Source: Paracoccaceae bacterium
Lineage (GTDB): Bacteria; Pseudomonadota; Alphaproteobacteria; Rhodobacterales; Rhodobacteraceae
Reading direction: 5' to 3'
Assembly (NCBI GenBank): GCA_029938175.1
Contig: JAPYON010000015.1
Span: 1 to 33,532 of the forward strand
Length of the DNA: 33,532 nt
The notes beneath the pieces are model-generated. The model saw only the letters and a program-made list of their open reading frames with translations, made no database searches and was not told the DNA's origin. The position numbers and the translations under genes were made by a program. The first letter of the stretch is position 1. Each line of letters begins with the position of its first letter. Positions 1 through 10,943 of the stretch are shown here, in pieces.

Positions 1-15
1 TCTTGCCGTGATATA

Positions 16-33
16 GTGTAAATGATTTTACAC
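16..33. promoter_or_regulatory. Candidate operator: perfect 7-bp inverted repeat GTGTAAA-TGAT-TTTACAC upstream of the transporter/acs cluster
   Basis: Read directly from the sequence; lies in an AT-rich intergenic region about 155 bp upstream of the likely start at 189. Confidence 0.45.
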
Positions 34-188
34 ATACGGGTTTATATTATGACAAGAATTTACAAAAAAATACAGTAATAGCAATCATTTATTGATTTAT
101 TTACATATTGATCAAATTATGGCGTTGGGTGAACGCACCCTCTGCCGATACAGGCAGCATAGAAATTTACACGAATGGGAGGAAATTC

Positions 189-1535
189 ATGTCTGGATTC
201 ACAACAAATCGTCGCGGTTTGCTTAAGTCGAGTGCTGTTATCGGCACAGGTTTGGCATTGCCGACGATCTTCACTGCTAGCTCTGCGGCTGCGTATACGA
301 ACGCTCCGACGGGTAATGGCGTAACACTTGGGTTCAACGTTCCACAATCTGGTCCTTATGCGGACGAGGGTGCGGACGAATTGCGTGCATACATGCTTGC
401 TGTTGATCACCTGAATGGTGACGGCGACGGCGGAATGATGAACACGTTCTCGTCCAATGCTCTTAAAGGTAACGGTATCCTTGGCAACAAGGTTAACTAT
501 GTAACCGGCGATACGCAGACCAAATCCGATGCGGCGCGTGCGTCTGCTAAATCCATGATCGAAAAAGACGGCGCAGTGATGATCACTGGTGGTTCTTCTT
601 CGGGCGTGGCGATTGCGGTGCAGGGTCTTTGTCAGGAGGCTGGCGTGATCTTCATGGCTGGTCTGACGCACTCGAACGACACAACCGGTAAGGACAAGAA
701 AGCCAACGGCTTCCGTCACTTTTTCAACGGTTACATGTCTGCGGCTGCTTTGGCACCTGTGTTGCTGGAAATGTATGGTCCTGACCGTACCGCTTACCAC
801 CTGACTGCTGACTACACATGGGGTTGGACGCAACAGGAATCCATTCAGGCAGCGACTGAAGCTGTTGGTTGGGAAACTGCTAACAACGTTCTTACACCGC
901 TTGCGACACAGGACTTCAGTTCCTACGTTGCTCCGGTTCTTAACTCTGGCGCGGACATTTTGGTTCTGAACCACTACGGTGGTAACATGATCAACTCGCT
1001 GACTTCAGCTGTTCAGTTCGGTCTACGTGACAAGCAGGTTAACGGCAAGAACTTCGAGATCGTCGTTCCGCTTTACTCCCGCCTGATGGCGAAGGGTGCT
1101 GGCGAAAACGTTAAAGGCATCTTTGGTTCGACGAACTGGCACTGGTCCTTGACGGACGCTGGCTCGCAAGCTTTCGTTAAGTCCTTTGGTGAGAAGTATG
1201 GCTTCCCACCATCACAGGCTGCACACACAGTTTACTGTCAGACGCTTCTTTATGCGGATGCATGTGAGCGTGCAGGCACCTTCAACCCATGCGGTGTTGC
1301 CGAAGCTCTTGAAGGCTTTGACTTCGACGGTCTGGGCAATGGTCCAACGCACTATCGTGCCGATGATCACCAGTGCTTCAAAGACGTGCTGGTTGTGAAG
1401 GGTAAAGAGAACCCGACTTCCGAATTTGACCTTCTGGAAGTTGTTCAGGTTACACCACGTGCTCAGGTTGAGTACGATCCGGAGCATCCAATGTTCGCTG
1501 GTGGTGCTTTGGGTAACTGTAACCCAGGCGCATAA
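189..1535 (+). CDS. ABC transporter substrate-binding protein (Leu/Ile/Val-binding, periplasmic-binding type I fold) with Tat signal
   Basis: ORF track starts at 108, but ATG 189 has a strong SD (GGGAGGAAA) and begins MSGFTTNRRGLLKSSAVIGTGLALPTIFTASSAAA, a twin-arginine-like signal; followed by liv-type permease and ATPase genes. Confidence 0.88.
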   Translation: MSGFTTNRRGLLKSSAVIGTGLALPTIFTASSAAAYTNAPTGNGVTLGFNVPQSGPYADEGADELRAYMLAVDHLNGDGDGGMMNTFSSNALKGNGILGNKVNYVTGDTQTKSDAARASAKSMIEKDGAVMITGGSSSGVAIAVQGLCQEAGVIFMAGLTHSNDTTGKDKKANGFRHFFNGYMSAAALAPVLLEMYGPDRTAYHLTADYTWGWTQQESIQAATEAVGWETANNVLTPLATQDFSSYVAPVLNSGADILVLNHYGGNMINSLTSAVQFGLRDKQVNGKNFEIVVPLYSRLMAKGAGENVKGIFGSTNWHWSLTDAGSQAFVKSFGEKYGFPPSQAAHTVYCQTLLYADACERAGTFNPCGVAEALEGFDFDGLGNGPTHYRADDHQCFKDVLVVKGKENPTSEFDLLEVVQVTPRAQVEYDPEHPMFAGGALGNCNPGA

Positions 1536-1558
1536 GTTTCCCCCTCGGGAATACACTG

Positions 1559-1584
1559 CCGGTCGCGCCTTTGTGTGCGGCCGG
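1559..1584 (+). terminator. GC-rich stem-loop, probably a partial terminator/attenuator between the binding protein and permease genes
   Basis: CCGGTCGC...GCGGCCGG (8 bp with one G-U) followed by ATTTT; a second 5-bp stem TCCGC-TAAAGT-GCGGA follows at 1589-1604. Confidence 0.5.
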
Positions 1585-1632
1585 ATTTTCCGCTAAAGTG
1601 CGGAGCCACATAGAAATTACGGGACGTAAGCG

Positions 1633-2661
1633 ATGGACGCGATCTTTCTGCAAGTATTGAACGGGTTGGATAAGGGTAGCGCCTATGCGTTGATAGCCCT
1701 AGGTTTGACTCTTATTTTTGGCACGTTGGGTGTGGTGAACTTCGCTCATGGCGCACTGTTTATGCTTGGCGCATTTTGTGCAGTGGTGACGCGGAAAATT
1801 CTGACGCTATCCCAAATCACGCTAGACCCCGAAAGGACGAACTTTCTTGGCAAACCTTTGGAGATCAAAACCGCCTATGTCGAGTTGTGGTGGGGGGATG
1901 TCGGCACATGGATGATCGATTATTCCGTCCTGCTGTCGATAGGCTTTGCGATTCCGGTTATGGCCATTATCGGTATTGTGATGGAACGTGGGCTTATCAA
2001 GCACTTTTACCATCGTCCGCACGCGGATCAGATCCTGATGACGTTCGGCCTTGCGATAGTTTTGCAAGAAATTATTAAGGCATTCTTTGGTGCCAACCCG
2101 ATCCCGCAATCCGCACCTGATGCGATGGGCGGGGCGATGGATATTGGCATACTGTTCGGATTCGCCGAGTACGCGGTGATTTACCCATATTGGCGGCTGG
2201 TCTATTTTGTTTTCGCTGCCGTGGTTATCGGTGGAGTGTTCGCCTTCTTGCGGTTCACGACCTTCGGGATGGTTGTTCGTGCAGGCATGGTTGACCGCGA
2301 GACGGTTGGCCTGCTGGGCATCGACATCGACAGACGTTTCACAATCATGTTCGGCCTTGCCGCCGCGGTGACGGGGGTGGCGGGGGTAATGTATACACCT
2401 ATTCTGCCCCCGAACTACCATATGGGCATGGACTTTCTAGTGCTGTGCTTCGTGGTAGTGGTTGTCGGAGGCATGGGCAGCTTGCCCGGTGCTGTGCTGG
2501 CTGGGTTCATGCTGGGAATGCTAGAGAGCTTCTCGTCCATGAACGAAGTCAAGGCCGTCATTCCTGGTATTGACCAGATTATTATTTACCTCGTTGCCAT
2601 GGTTGTTCTGCTGGTCCGCCCCCGCGGTCTGATGGGCAAAGCTGGCATGATGGAGGATTAA
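1633..2661 (+). CDS. Branched-chain amino acid-type ABC transporter permease (LivH-like)
   Basis: Hydrophobic protein beginning [43 protein letters not shown], a LivH family signature; operon context. Confidence 0.9.
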   Translation: MDAIFLQVLNGLDKGSAYALIALGLTLIFGTLGVVNFAHGALFMLGAFCAVVTRKILTLSQITLDPERTNFLGKPLEIKTAYVELWWGDVGTWMIDYSVLLSIGFAIPVMAIIGIVMERGLIKHFYHRPHADQILMTFGLAIVLQEIIKAFFGANPIPQSAPDAMGGAMDIGILFGFAEYAVIYPYWRLVYFVFAAVVIGGVFAFLRFTTFGMVVRAGMVDRETVGLLGIDIDRRFTIMFGLAAAVTGVAGVMYTPILPPNYHMGMDFLVLCFVVVVVGGMGSLPGAVLAGFMLGMLESFSSMNEVKAVIPGIDQIIIYLVAMVVLLVRPRGLMGKAGMMED

Positions 2662-2665
2662 GAGC

Positions 2666-3826
2666 ATGCTAAAATACAACGACAAACTCCTGATGCTTGT
2701 GTTCACAATCCTCGTATTGACCGGACCAATTATTCTTGCACCGTTCGGCGCAGGGTACCCTGACTTGCTACAACGCTTTGTCATCTTCGGCATTTTGGCT
2801 GTGGGTTATAACATTCTGTTCGGTCTGACAGGCTACCTTTCCTTTGGGCACGCAGCGTTTCTGGGTGTAGGATCATATTCGACCGTTTGGATGTTCAAAC
2901 TGCTGACGATGAATATCATTCCGGGGATTATCCTTGCGATTATTATGTCGGGCCTGTTTGCCTTACTGATCGGGTTTATCACGCTGCGGCGATCGGGTAT
3001 CTACTTCTCGATCCTGACACTTGCCTTCGCGCAGATGTCTTACAGTCTGGCGTATTCGGTGCTGACGCCGATCACGAATGGCGAGACGGGTTTGCAGATA
3101 CGTCTGGCGGATGCACGTATTTTAGACGCAAAAAATGACTCAGGGTCGTTGCCGTCGACCAACTTGTTTGGGTTGGAAATGAACGACACTTGGCGAACCA
3201 CGTTTATGGGTATGGATTTGCAGTTCAACGTCGGGTTCTACGTCAGCGCGTTTATTCTGATCGCGGTATTTTACCTGTCGATCCGCATCTTCCGATCGCC
3301 TTTCGGTTTGATGTTACGGGCGGTTAAAACCAATCAAAACCGCCTGATGTATACGGGGATCAACACAAAACCGTACACGCTGGCAGCATTCGTGATTTCC
3401 GGCATGTACGCGGGTTTGGCAGGGGCTTTGCTGGCCTCGATGGACCCGCTGGCAGGGGCCGAACGGATGCAGTGGACCGAGTCTGGCTCCATCGTTCTGA
3501 TGGTGATACTTGGCGGCGCCAGCACTTTGCTTGGGCCTGTTCTGGGCGCGGGCGTTATCAAATACTTCGAGGCGATATTCTCGCGTATCAATGACAACGT
3601 TTTGCACGAATGGTTCGATATTCTACCCGGCTTTCTTGAGACTTTCATGGTCTGGATCGTCCACCCGTTTGTGGGCAAAGGCTGGAGCCTGACTTTGGGA
3701 GCAGTTTTCATGATCATCGTAATTTTTCTGCCCGGTGGGCTGATGGAGGGCGCGAACCGCATCGGAAAACGGTTTGTAAAACTGAAACGTGGCTCGGCGG
3801 ATAACGCCAAGACTCCAGCTGAATAA
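2666..3826 (+). CDS. Branched-chain amino acid-type ABC transporter permease (LivM-like)
   Basis: [24 protein letters not shown] motif, multiple TM segments, operon context. Confidence 0.9.
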   Translation: MLKYNDKLLMLVFTILVLTGPIILAPFGAGYPDLLQRFVIFGILAVGYNILFGLTGYLSFGHAAFLGVGSYSTVWMFKLLTMNIIPGIILAIIMSGLFALLIGFITLRRSGIYFSILTLAFAQMSYSLAYSVLTPITNGETGLQIRLADARILDAKNDSGSLPSTNLFGLEMNDTWRTTFMGMDLQFNVGFYVSAFILIAVFYLSIRIFRSPFGLMLRAVKTNQNRLMYTGINTKPYTLAAFVISGMYAGLAGALLASMDPLAGAERMQWTESGSIVLMVILGGASTLLGPVLGAGVIKYFEAIFSRINDNVLHEWFDILPGFLETFMVWIVHPFVGKGWSLTLGAVFMIIVIFLPGGLMEGANRIGKRFVKLKRGSADNAKTPAE

Positions 3827-3838
3827 GGAGCAAGGATT

Positions 3839-4597
3839 ATGGGAATTCTTGAAGTCCAGAATGTCAACAAACACTTCGGCGGCTTGCATGCGCTGAACAA
3901 TGTGAACCTCGACGTTAAAAAAGGTTCGGTTCACGCGATTATCGGCCCGAACGGTGCAGGTAAATCTACGTTCCTGAACTGCCTGATCGGCAAGCTGGCT
4001 CCGGACACGGGATCAGTTATGTTTCAGGGCAAACCAGTGCTTGGCCAGAAGCCACACCAGATTAACCAGATGGGCATCAGCCGCGTGTTCCAAACACCCG
4101 AGATATTCACGGACCTAACCGTTTTCGAAAACGTCATGATCCCGTGTTTTGCACACCGTGACGGGTCGTTCGTGTTGAATGCTTGGAAAAAGGTTAAAGG
4201 TGAAACCGGCATTCGTGAACAAGCAGAGCAGATGTTGTTAGATGTGAACATGCAGGACAAATTGCACATGAATGCGGCCTCGCTTTCCCGTGGTGACAAG
4301 CGGCGATTGGAATTGGCAATGTGTTTGGCGCAAGATCCGAAACTGTTGCTGTTGGACGAACCGACTGCGGGCATGGCGCGCGCAGATACAAACGCGACGA
4401 TTGACTTGCTGAAACACATCAGTGAGACGCGCGGCATCACCAAGGTTATTATCGAGCACGACATGCATGTGGTGTTCAGCCTTGCCGACACGATCTCGGT
4501 TCTGGCGCAAGGTGCAATCATTGCCGAAGGTCTGCCGGAAGACATTAAAGGTCATCCGAAAGTCCGAGAAGCCTATCTTGGGGAGGCAGAGGTATGA
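3839..4597 (+). CDS. ABC transporter ATP-binding protein (LivG-like)
   Basis: Walker A GPNGAGKST, signature-like LSRGDKRRLELA, Walker B LLLLDEPTAGM. Confidence 0.92.
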   Translation: MGILEVQNVNKHFGGLHALNNVNLDVKKGSVHAIIGPNGAGKSTFLNCLIGKLAPDTGSVMFQGKPVLGQKPHQINQMGISRVFQTPEIFTDLTVFENVMIPCFAHRDGSFVLNAWKKVKGETGIREQAEQMLLDVNMQDKLHMNAASLSRGDKRRLELAMCLAQDPKLLLLDEPTAGMARADTNATIDLLKHISETRGITKVIIEHDMHVVFSLADTISVLAQGAIIAEGLPEDIKGHPKVREAYLGEAEV

Positions 4598-5319
4598 ACG
4601 ACCAGATCAACAAACCAGCCTATTTCTCGCTGCACGACATCCATTCGTATTACGGCGAAAGCTATATCGTGCAAGGCGTGTCTTTCAACATTCACGAGGG
4701 CGAGATTTTGGCGCTGCTGGGGCGGAATGGCGCGGGAAAGACATCGACTTTGCGCTCCATCGCTCAGATCGGTGATCCACAAGTGACGCACGGTGAATGC
4801 TGGCTGGACCATCAGCCGTTACACGACATGAAGTCGTTCGAGGCGGCGCGTGCGGGCGTGATGCTCGTGCCCGAAGATAGACGGATCATACAAGGTTTGA
4901 CGGTTCAGGAGAACTTGGAATTGGCGCAAATCGCCCCGCCGCATGGCTGGTCGATTGAGCGAATTTATGAGCTTTTCCCCCGTCTGTGCGAACGTAAAAA
5001 CCAGGAAGGCACAACGCTTTCGGGTGGTGAGCAACAGATGTTGGCAATTGGTCGTGCACTGGCGCGGGACATTAAGCTGTTGTTGCTGGATGAACCTTAT
5101 GAGGGGCTTGCTCCCGTGATTGTACAAGAAATTGAGAAGACACTGCGCCAAATCAAAGAGCTTGGTATCACCACGATCATCGTCGAGCAAAATGCTGTTG
5201 CAGCACTGAAACTGGCGGACCGTGCGGTGATTCTGGACACCGGCCAAGTAGTTTTTGACGGAACAGCGCAAGAGGTGCTGGACAACGAGACGCTACGCGA
5301 AGAATATCTCGCAATCTAA
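4594..5319 (+). CDS. ABC transporter ATP-binding protein (LivF-like)
   Basis: Walker [38 protein letters not shown]; 4-nt ATGA overlap with the preceding gene. Confidence 0.92.
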   Translation: MNDQINKPAYFSLHDIHSYYGESYIVQGVSFNIHEGEILALLGRNGAGKTSTLRSIAQIGDPQVTHGECWLDHQPLHDMKSFEAARAGVMLVPEDRRIIQGLTVQENLELAQIAPPHGWSIERIYELFPRLCERKNQEGTTLSGGEQQMLAIGRALARDIKLLLLDEPYEGLAPVIVQEIEKTLRQIKELGITTIIVEQNAVAALKLADRAVILDTGQVVFDGTAQEVLDNETLREEYLAI

Positions 5320-5344
5320 CGAATTCCGACTTCTGGAGAAAATC

Positions 5345-7282
5345 ATGGAACAGCATATTTATCCGCCTTCGAAAGAAACTGTCGTCAAAGCATTGATCAA
5401 GGAAGATCAATATAATGCGATGTATGCTGAGTCTATTAGCGATCCGGAGGCTTTCTGGGGCGAGCAGGGGCATCGCCTCGACTGGATCAAACCTTATACC
5501 AAAGTGAAAAACACGACGTTCGAGTACCCGAATGTCTCGATCAAGTGGTTCGAAGACGGGGTGTTGAATGTCTCGGCCAATTGCATTGACCGGCATTTGA
5601 AGGACAGAGGCGATCAGGTCGCTATCATTTGGGAAGGCGACAATCCCGAGGATGACGCGCGGATCACCTATAAGGAATTGCACGAACACGTCAGTCGCTT
5701 GGCGAATGTGTACAAGAAACTAGGCGTCAAGAAGGGCGACCGGATCGTTCTATACATGCCAATGATCCCCGAGGCGGCTTATGCGATGCTGGCTTCGGCG
5801 CGCATTGGTGCAGTCCATTCGATCGTATTCGCAGGCTTCTCGCCCGAGGCATTGGGCAGCCGGATCAAGGACTCCGGCGCGAAGCTGGTTGTAACAGCGG
5901 ATGAAGCACCACGTGGCGGGCGGAATACTCCGTTAAAAACGAACGTTGACAGGGCGCTGGAGATTTCCGGCGACGTAACGACCTTGGTGGTTGAACGGAC
6001 AGGTGCGGATGTTGGCCTGAAGGCCGGCCGCGATCATTCGTACCGTGCAATGACGGCGGACGCCTCGGCTGATTGCCCGCCCGAGCCGATGAACGCCGAA
6101 GATCCGTTGTTTGTGCTGTATACGTCGGGTTCCACGGGGAAACCCAAAGGGGTTGTGCACTCAACAGGCGGGTATCTTCTGTATGCCTCTATGACCCACC
6201 AATATGTTTTTGACTACCACGAGGGCGATATTTATTGGTGCACGGCGGATGTGGGCTGGGTGACTGGGCACAGCTATATCGTTTATGGGCCGCTTGCGAA
6301 CGGCGCGACGACGTTGATGTTCGAGGGTATCCCGACCTATCCCGACGCCAGCCGTTTCTGGCAAGTTTGCGACAAGCACCAAGTAAACCAATTCTATACA
6401 GCCCCGACCGCGTTGCGTGCATTGATGGGCCACGGCAATTCCTACGTCGAGAAATGCGACCTGTCCTCGCTGCGAATTTTGGGATCAGTAGGCGAGCCAA
6501 TCAACCCCGAAGCATGGGAGTGGTACAACCGCGTCGTTGGCAAGGGCAAATGCCCCATTGTCGATACGTGGTGGCAAACCGAAACCGGAGGCATTCTGCT
6601 GACACCACTGCCCGGCGCGACGGCTTTGAAGCCCGGCGCTGCGATGAACCCGTTCTTCGGTGTTCAGCCCGTGGTTCTGGATCCTCAAACAGGGGTTGAG
6701 TTGGAAGGTAACGGCGTCGAGGGCGTGCTGTGCATGAAGGACAGTTGGCCGGGGCAAATGCGGACGGTGTTTGGCGACCACGACCGCTTTATCTCTACGT
6801 ATTTCGCGGATTACAAAGGGTACTATTTTGCGGGTGATGGTTGCCGTCGTGACGAGGATGGCCATTACTGGATTACCGGTCGTGTTGACGACGTGATTAA
6901 CGTATCTGGCCACCGCATGGGAACGGCCGAAGTGGAATCCGCGCTGGTCGCCCACCCCAAAGTTTCCGAGGCCGCTGTGGTCGGGTATCCGCACGCGATC
7001 AAAGGACAGGGCATTTATGCCTATGTTACGTTGATGGGGGGCGAGGAGCCGACTGATGGCTTGCGCAAAGAATTGGAGCTTTGGGTGCGTAAAGAAATCG
7101 GCCCGATTGCCAAGCCAGACCTGATCCAATGGGCACCGGGCCTGCCGAAAACCCGTTCGGGCAAAATTATGCGCCGTATTCTACGTAAGATAGCCGAAGA
7201 TGATTTCGGAGCGTTGGGTGATACGTCTACGCTGGCTGATCCATCCGTGGTCGAAGAATTGATCGAAAACCGGATGAAATGA
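5345..7282 (+). CDS. acs: Acetyl-CoA synthetase (acetate--CoA ligase), 645 aa
   Basis: [31 protein letters not shown] and [17 protein letters not shown] motifs; ATG 5345 preceded by CTGGAGAAAATC; the ORF track start at 5255 is too early. Confidence 0.93.
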   Translation: MEQHIYPPSKETVVKALIKEDQYNAMYAESISDPEAFWGEQGHRLDWIKPYTKVKNTTFEYPNVSIKWFEDGVLNVSANCIDRHLKDRGDQVAIIWEGDNPEDDARITYKELHEHVSRLANVYKKLGVKKGDRIVLYMPMIPEAAYAMLASARIGAVHSIVFAGFSPEALGSRIKDSGAKLVVTADEAPRGGRNTPLKTNVDRALEISGDVTTLVVERTGADVGLKAGRDHSYRAMTADASADCPPEPMNAEDPLFVLYTSGSTGKPKGVVHSTGGYLLYASMTHQYVFDYHEGDIYWCTADVGWVTGHSYIVYGPLANGATTLMFEGIPTYPDASRFWQVCDKHQVNQFYTAPTALRALMGHGNSYVEKCDLSSLRILGSVGEPINPEAWEWYNRVVGKGKCPIVDTWWQTETGGILLTPLPGATALKPGAAMNPFFGVQPVVLDPQTGVELEGNGVEGVLCMKDSWPGQMRTVFGDHDRFISTYFADYKGYYFAGDGCRRDEDGHYWITGRVDDVINVSGHRMGTAEVESALVAHPKVSEAAVVGYPHAIKGQGIYAYVTLMGGEEPTDGLRKELELWVRKEIGPIAKPDLIQWAPGLPKTRSGKIMRRILRKIAEDDFGALGDTSTLADPSVVEELIENRMK

Positions 7283-7308
7283 GCGTAAAATCCAATCGCC
7301 TGTGATTG

Positions 7309-7333
7309 AAGGCTCGCCGGGCTGGCGGGCCTT
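7309..7333 (+). terminator. Rho-independent-like terminator downstream of acs
   Basis: AAGGCTCGCC-GGGCT-GGCGGGCCTT (10 bp with one G-U) followed by a short T run. Confidence 0.6.
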
Positions 7334-7412
7334 TGTACGTTTGTCATGAATTTGTGATAGTTGCCCAATAGAAAACACATCAAGTGTTATCGTAGGGGAC
7401 ATAAATACATCA

Positions 7413-7820
7413 GCGAAACCTGACGGAATAGTTTCGTTTTACGTATGGGATTACCCAGAAGTTAGCGCTGGCTTTATCAGTGCGTTCTGGAAGGCAGCAG
7501 CCGAGTTGGATGATAAGGTCGAAGGCCTGAAGGAAGGTAAGCGGTTTCCGTATTGAACACCTCAAGGCCTGTCTGCCCTCTGTCAAAAAACCAGGCTAAG
7601 TTCGGTGACGGTTGAGGCGATAGATATTGATTGTGTGTTCGCAACGTTTGAAGATTTCTGGCGGCCCTTCACACTCGGCGCGGGCCCAGCACTTGGATAC
7701 TGCATGTCGTTGGAGCAACCTCAACGGGAAGCGTTGAGAGCATTGTTAGAGAAGAACATTGGGTTGCGTGGCGAAATTATCATGCCGGCACGCGCTTGGG
7801 CGGTTAAAGCAGCCGCTTAG
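7413..7820 (+). pseudogene. Remnant of a class I SAM-dependent methyltransferase (C-terminal part only, with in-frame TGA)
   Basis: Continuous frame AKPDGIVSFYVWDYPEVSAGFISAFWKAAAELDDKVEGLKEGKRFPY*TPQGLSALCQ...VEAIDIDCVFATFEDFWRPFTLGAGPALGYCMSLEQPQREALRALL...[12 protein letters not shown], interrupted by TGA at 7554-7556; no N-terminal SAM-binding region upstream. Confidence 0.7.
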
Positions 7821-8245
7821 GAACTTTTCCGCAGCCGTATAACCACATCAATCTTTGAAATCTCGGCACCTTCAGGCAAATCCGGCAGACTTTTGAACTT
7901 CACCGAACCAACGGGTGCATCCGTAAGCACACCCTCGTCTTCCCAATAGAAATGCGAGTGGTCTTCAACCCGAGTGTCGTAATACGAACGATGCCCGTCT
8001 ACGCTGACTTCGCGCATAAGGCCGGCCTCGCAGAACGCGCCGAGCGTGTTGTAGACCGTGGCCAAAGAAACTTTTGTATCGGAATCGTGCGTTAGGTCGA
8101 ACAAGGACTCTGCTGTTACGTGGCGGTCTTGTCCATCGCCTACCAGCAGATCGGCCAAAAACAGGCGTTGGCGTGTCGGGCGCAAATCTCCGCCGGACAG
8201 CCAAGTCGAGGCACGTTGATGCGGGTTTTGAATTTGCAGGTTCAT
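7817..8245 (-). CDS. irr: Fur-family transcriptional regulator, probably the iron response regulator Irr
   Basis: [15 protein letters not shown]...[11 protein letters not shown]...[22 protein letters not shown]...[10 protein letters not shown]: Fur fold with Irr-like sequence; divergent from fabA-fabB-fabI. Confidence 0.82.
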   Translation of the reverse strand: MNLQIQNPHQRASTWLSGGDLRPTRQRLFLADLLVGDGQDRHVTAESLFDLTHDSDTKVSLATVYNTLGAFCEAGLMREVSVDGHRSYYDTRVEDHSHFYWEDEGVLTDAPVGSVKFKSLPDLPEGAEISKIDVVIRLRKSS

Positions 8246-8384
8246 CGTTCTAATTCCTATGGTTCGTCACTATATACGACTAAATTACCCACAATGGCCA
8301 GACCCACGCCAGCGCTATTGCGCCTCGTTGTGGCACAGTGGTAAGAATGCAGAACTAAACCGAATTTCAGGAGCATCCCCTAAC

Positions 8385-8894
8385 ATGACCGAATTTCCCA
8401 CAAGCTTTGATCGTGAAGGCCTTCTAAAATGTGCTCGTGGTGAGTTATTCGGACCGGGTAACGCACAATTGCCGATGCCACCCATGTTGATGATGGACCG
8501 TATTACGGAGGTTTCGAGCGACGGCGGCGAGCATGGTAAGGGCCACATCGTGGCGGAGTTTGATATTAATCCTGACCTTTGGTTCTTCGATTGCCATTTC
8601 CCTGGCAATCCGATCATGCCTGGTTGCCTTGGCTTGGATGGTTTGTGGCAGTTGACGGGTTTCAATCTGGGTTGGCGTGGCTGGCAGGGGCGCGGATATG
8701 CGCTGGGTGTGGGTGAGGTCAAGCTTACCGGCATGGTGCGCCCTGAACGCAAAATGCTTACGTATCACGTTGATTTCACCAAAGCCATCCAGACACGTCG
8801 CTTGACCATGGGCGTTGCCGATGGGCGGGTCGAGGCTGACGGTGAAGTGATCTATCTGGTTAAAGGCATGAGAGTCGCGCTGTCTGCGGAATAA
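8385..8894 (+). CDS. fabA: 3-hydroxydecanoyl-ACP dehydratase/isomerase
   Basis: [40 protein letters not shown]...[30 protein letters not shown] at 8385 fits the FabA N-terminus. Confidence 0.95.
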   Translation: MTEFPTSFDREGLLKCARGELFGPGNAQLPMPPMLMMDRITEVSSDGGEHGKGHIVAEFDINPDLWFFDCHFPGNPIMPGCLGLDGLWQLTGFNLGWRGWQGRGYALGVGEVKLTGMVRPERKMLTYHVDFTKAIQTRRLTMGVADGRVEADGEVIYLVKGMRVALSAE

Positions 8895-8915
8895 TCTGAA
8901 TTAAAGGAATACAAT

Positions 8916-10142
8916 ATGCGTCGCGTAGTTATCACCGGTCTCGGGATCGTTTCGTCAATTGGCAATAACGCTGAAGAGGTTCTTGCCTCGTTGAAGGCAC
9001 AGAAATCCGGCATTACTTTTGCACCGACTTATGCGGAACATGGGTTCCGTAGTCAAATCCACGGAATGCCGACAGTTGATCTGAAGGAAAGCATCGACAA
9101 ACGTATCTGGCGGTTTATGGGAGACGGTGCGGGCTATTCTTACCTGTCCATGGAGCAGGCGATTGCGGATGCAGGGCTTGAAGAAAGCGACGTTTCAAAC
9201 GAGCGCACAGGCCTGATTGTTGGCTCGGGTGGTCCTTCAACCAAACATTTGCATGATGCGCATAACATCGTGGTGGAAAAAGGCGCGCCCAAGCGTATGG
9301 GGCCGTTTATGGTTACACGCGGGATGTCTTCGACGACTTCGGCCTGTCTGGCAACGCCGTTCAAGATCAAAGGCGTTAACTATTCTATAACCTCTGCCTG
9401 TTCGACCTCGGCGCATTGTATTGGTAATGGTGTTGAGCAAATTCAGTTTGGCAAGCAGGACATTGTGTTCGCTGGCGGTGGCGAGGAACTGGACTGGACC
9501 TTGTCCTGTCTATTCGACGCGATGGGCGCGATGTCGTCCAAGTATAACGACGCACCGGAAACGGCAGCACGGGCGTTCGATGCAACGCGTGACGGGTTTG
9601 TGATTGCAGGCGGCGGTGGCATGGTTGTGCTTGAGGAGCTGGAGCATGCGAAGGCGCGTGGTGCAAAAATTTATGCCGAGGTTACGGGCTACGGTGCTAC
9701 ATCGGATGGTTACGACATGGTTGCCCCTTCGGGTGAGGGTGGCGAGCGGTCGATGAAGCTGGCGATATCTACGTTGGGTGATCGCAAGGTAGATTATATC
9801 AACGCGCACGGCACGTCGACTCCGGTTGGCGATGTGAAAGAAGTCGAGGCTGTCCGTCGGATATTCGGTGAGGGTTCGACCCCGCTGATTTCCTCGACAA
9901 AATCGCTGACAGGGCACAGCCTTGGCGCGACGGGTGTGCAGGAGGCGATCTATTGTCTGATGATGTTGCAGAATGATTTCATAGTTGGTTCGGCGAATGT
10001 GATGGAACTCGATCCAGAGTTATCTGCAAGCGAGATTGCCACGGCGAATATCGAGAACGCGGGGCTGGATACGGTGATTTCGAACAGCTTCGGTTTTGGT
10101 GGCACGAACGCGACACTAGCGATGAGCAAATATCATGGCTGA
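8916..10142 (+). CDS. fabB: Beta-ketoacyl-ACP synthase I
   Basis: [18 protein letters not shown], active-site region [34 protein letters not shown]. Confidence 0.95.
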   Translation: MRRVVITGLGIVSSIGNNAEEVLASLKAQKSGITFAPTYAEHGFRSQIHGMPTVDLKESIDKRIWRFMGDGAGYSYLSMEQAIADAGLEESDVSNERTGLIVGSGGPSTKHLHDAHNIVVEKGAPKRMGPFMVTRGMSSTTSACLATPFKIKGVNYSITSACSTSAHCIGNGVEQIQFGKQDIVFAGGGEELDWTLSCLFDAMGAMSSKYNDAPETAARAFDATRDGFVIAGGGGMVVLEELEHAKARGAKIYAEVTGYGATSDGYDMVAPSGEGGERSMKLAISTLGDRKVDYINAHGTSTPVGDVKEVEAVRRIFGEGSTPLISSTKSLTGHSLGATGVQEAIYCLMMLQNDFIVGSANVMELDPELSASEIATANIENAGLDTVISNSFGFGGTNATLAMSKYHG

Positions 10143-10923
10143 TTTAATGAAGGGCAAACGCGGGCTGGTTATGGGCGTCGCGAATGAACGCTCGATCGCT
10201 TGGAGTATTGCCAAAGTTCTGGCGGAAGAGGGCGCGGAACTGGCATTCACATATCAGGGCGAGGGTTTTGGTAAACGCTTGCGCCCGCTGGCTGAAAGCA
10301 TTGGTTCGTCGCTGGTTATTCCGGCTGACGTGCAGGATGAAGCCTCGCTTGATACTACGTTCAAAACGTTGAAAGACGAGTGGGGCACTATTGATTTTCT
10401 GGTTCACGCCATCGCCTATTCTGACAAGGAAGAACTGGCGGGGCGGTTTATTGATACCTCGCGCAAGAACTTTTTGAACTCGCTGGATATTTCGTGCTTC
10501 AGCTTTGTGGACGTTGCCAAACGAGCGGCGGCGCTGATGCCGGACGGCGGCTCGATGATAACGCTGACCTATATGGGCAGCAACCGCGTGCAGCCGAATT
10601 ATAATGTCATGGGTGTGGCGAAAGCGGCGCTTGAAAGTTCGGTCCGGTATTTGGCAAACGACCTTGGCCCTGACAACATTCGTGTGAATGCGGTTAGCCC
10701 CGGTCCGATGAAAACGCTGGCGGGTGCTGCAATTGGCGGGGCGCGTAAAGTGTACCGCACGATTGGCGAGAATGCGCCATTACGGTCCAACGCCACACCG
10801 GATTCGGTGGGTGGAACCGCGGCATTTTTGCTGTCGGACTACGGTGCATTCACTACTGGCGAGATAATCCGTGTGGACGGCGGTTATCACATAATGGGCA
10901 TGATGCAGTCCGAAAACCTTTAA
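10135..10923 (+). CDS. fabI: Enoyl-ACP reductase [NADH]
   Basis: [61 protein letters not shown]; 8-nt overlap with fabB. Confidence 0.95.
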   Translation: MADLMKGKRGLVMGVANERSIAWSIAKVLAEEGAELAFTYQGEGFGKRLRPLAESIGSSLVIPADVQDEASLDTTFKTLKDEWGTIDFLVHAIAYSDKEELAGRFIDTSRKNFLNSLDISCFSFVDVAKRAAALMPDGGSMITLTYMGSNRVQPNYNVMGVAKAALESSVRYLANDLGPDNIRVNAVSPGPMKTLAGAAIGGARKVYRTIGENAPLRSNATPDSVGGTAAFLLSDYGAFTTGEIIRVDGGYHIMGMMQSENL

Positions 10924-10943
10924 CGCTAAATTGCTTTTAACAA

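Noticed and set aside
117-974. 285-aa minus-strand ORF antisense to the substrate-binding protein
   Set aside because: Shadow of a clear sense gene; composition atypical for a real protein.
7554-7556. Possible selenocysteine (TGA at an expected Cys position) in the methyltransferase-like frame
   Set aside because: The N-terminal catalytic half is missing, no clear SECIS-like hairpin was seen immediately downstream, and this family is not known to me as a selenoprotein; pseudogenisation is simpler.
8328-8352. tRNA D-arm/A-box-like string TTGTGGCACAGTGGTAAGAATGCAG
   Set aside because: No matching anticodon stem, T-arm or acceptor stem follows; chance similarity in the irr-fabA intergenic region.
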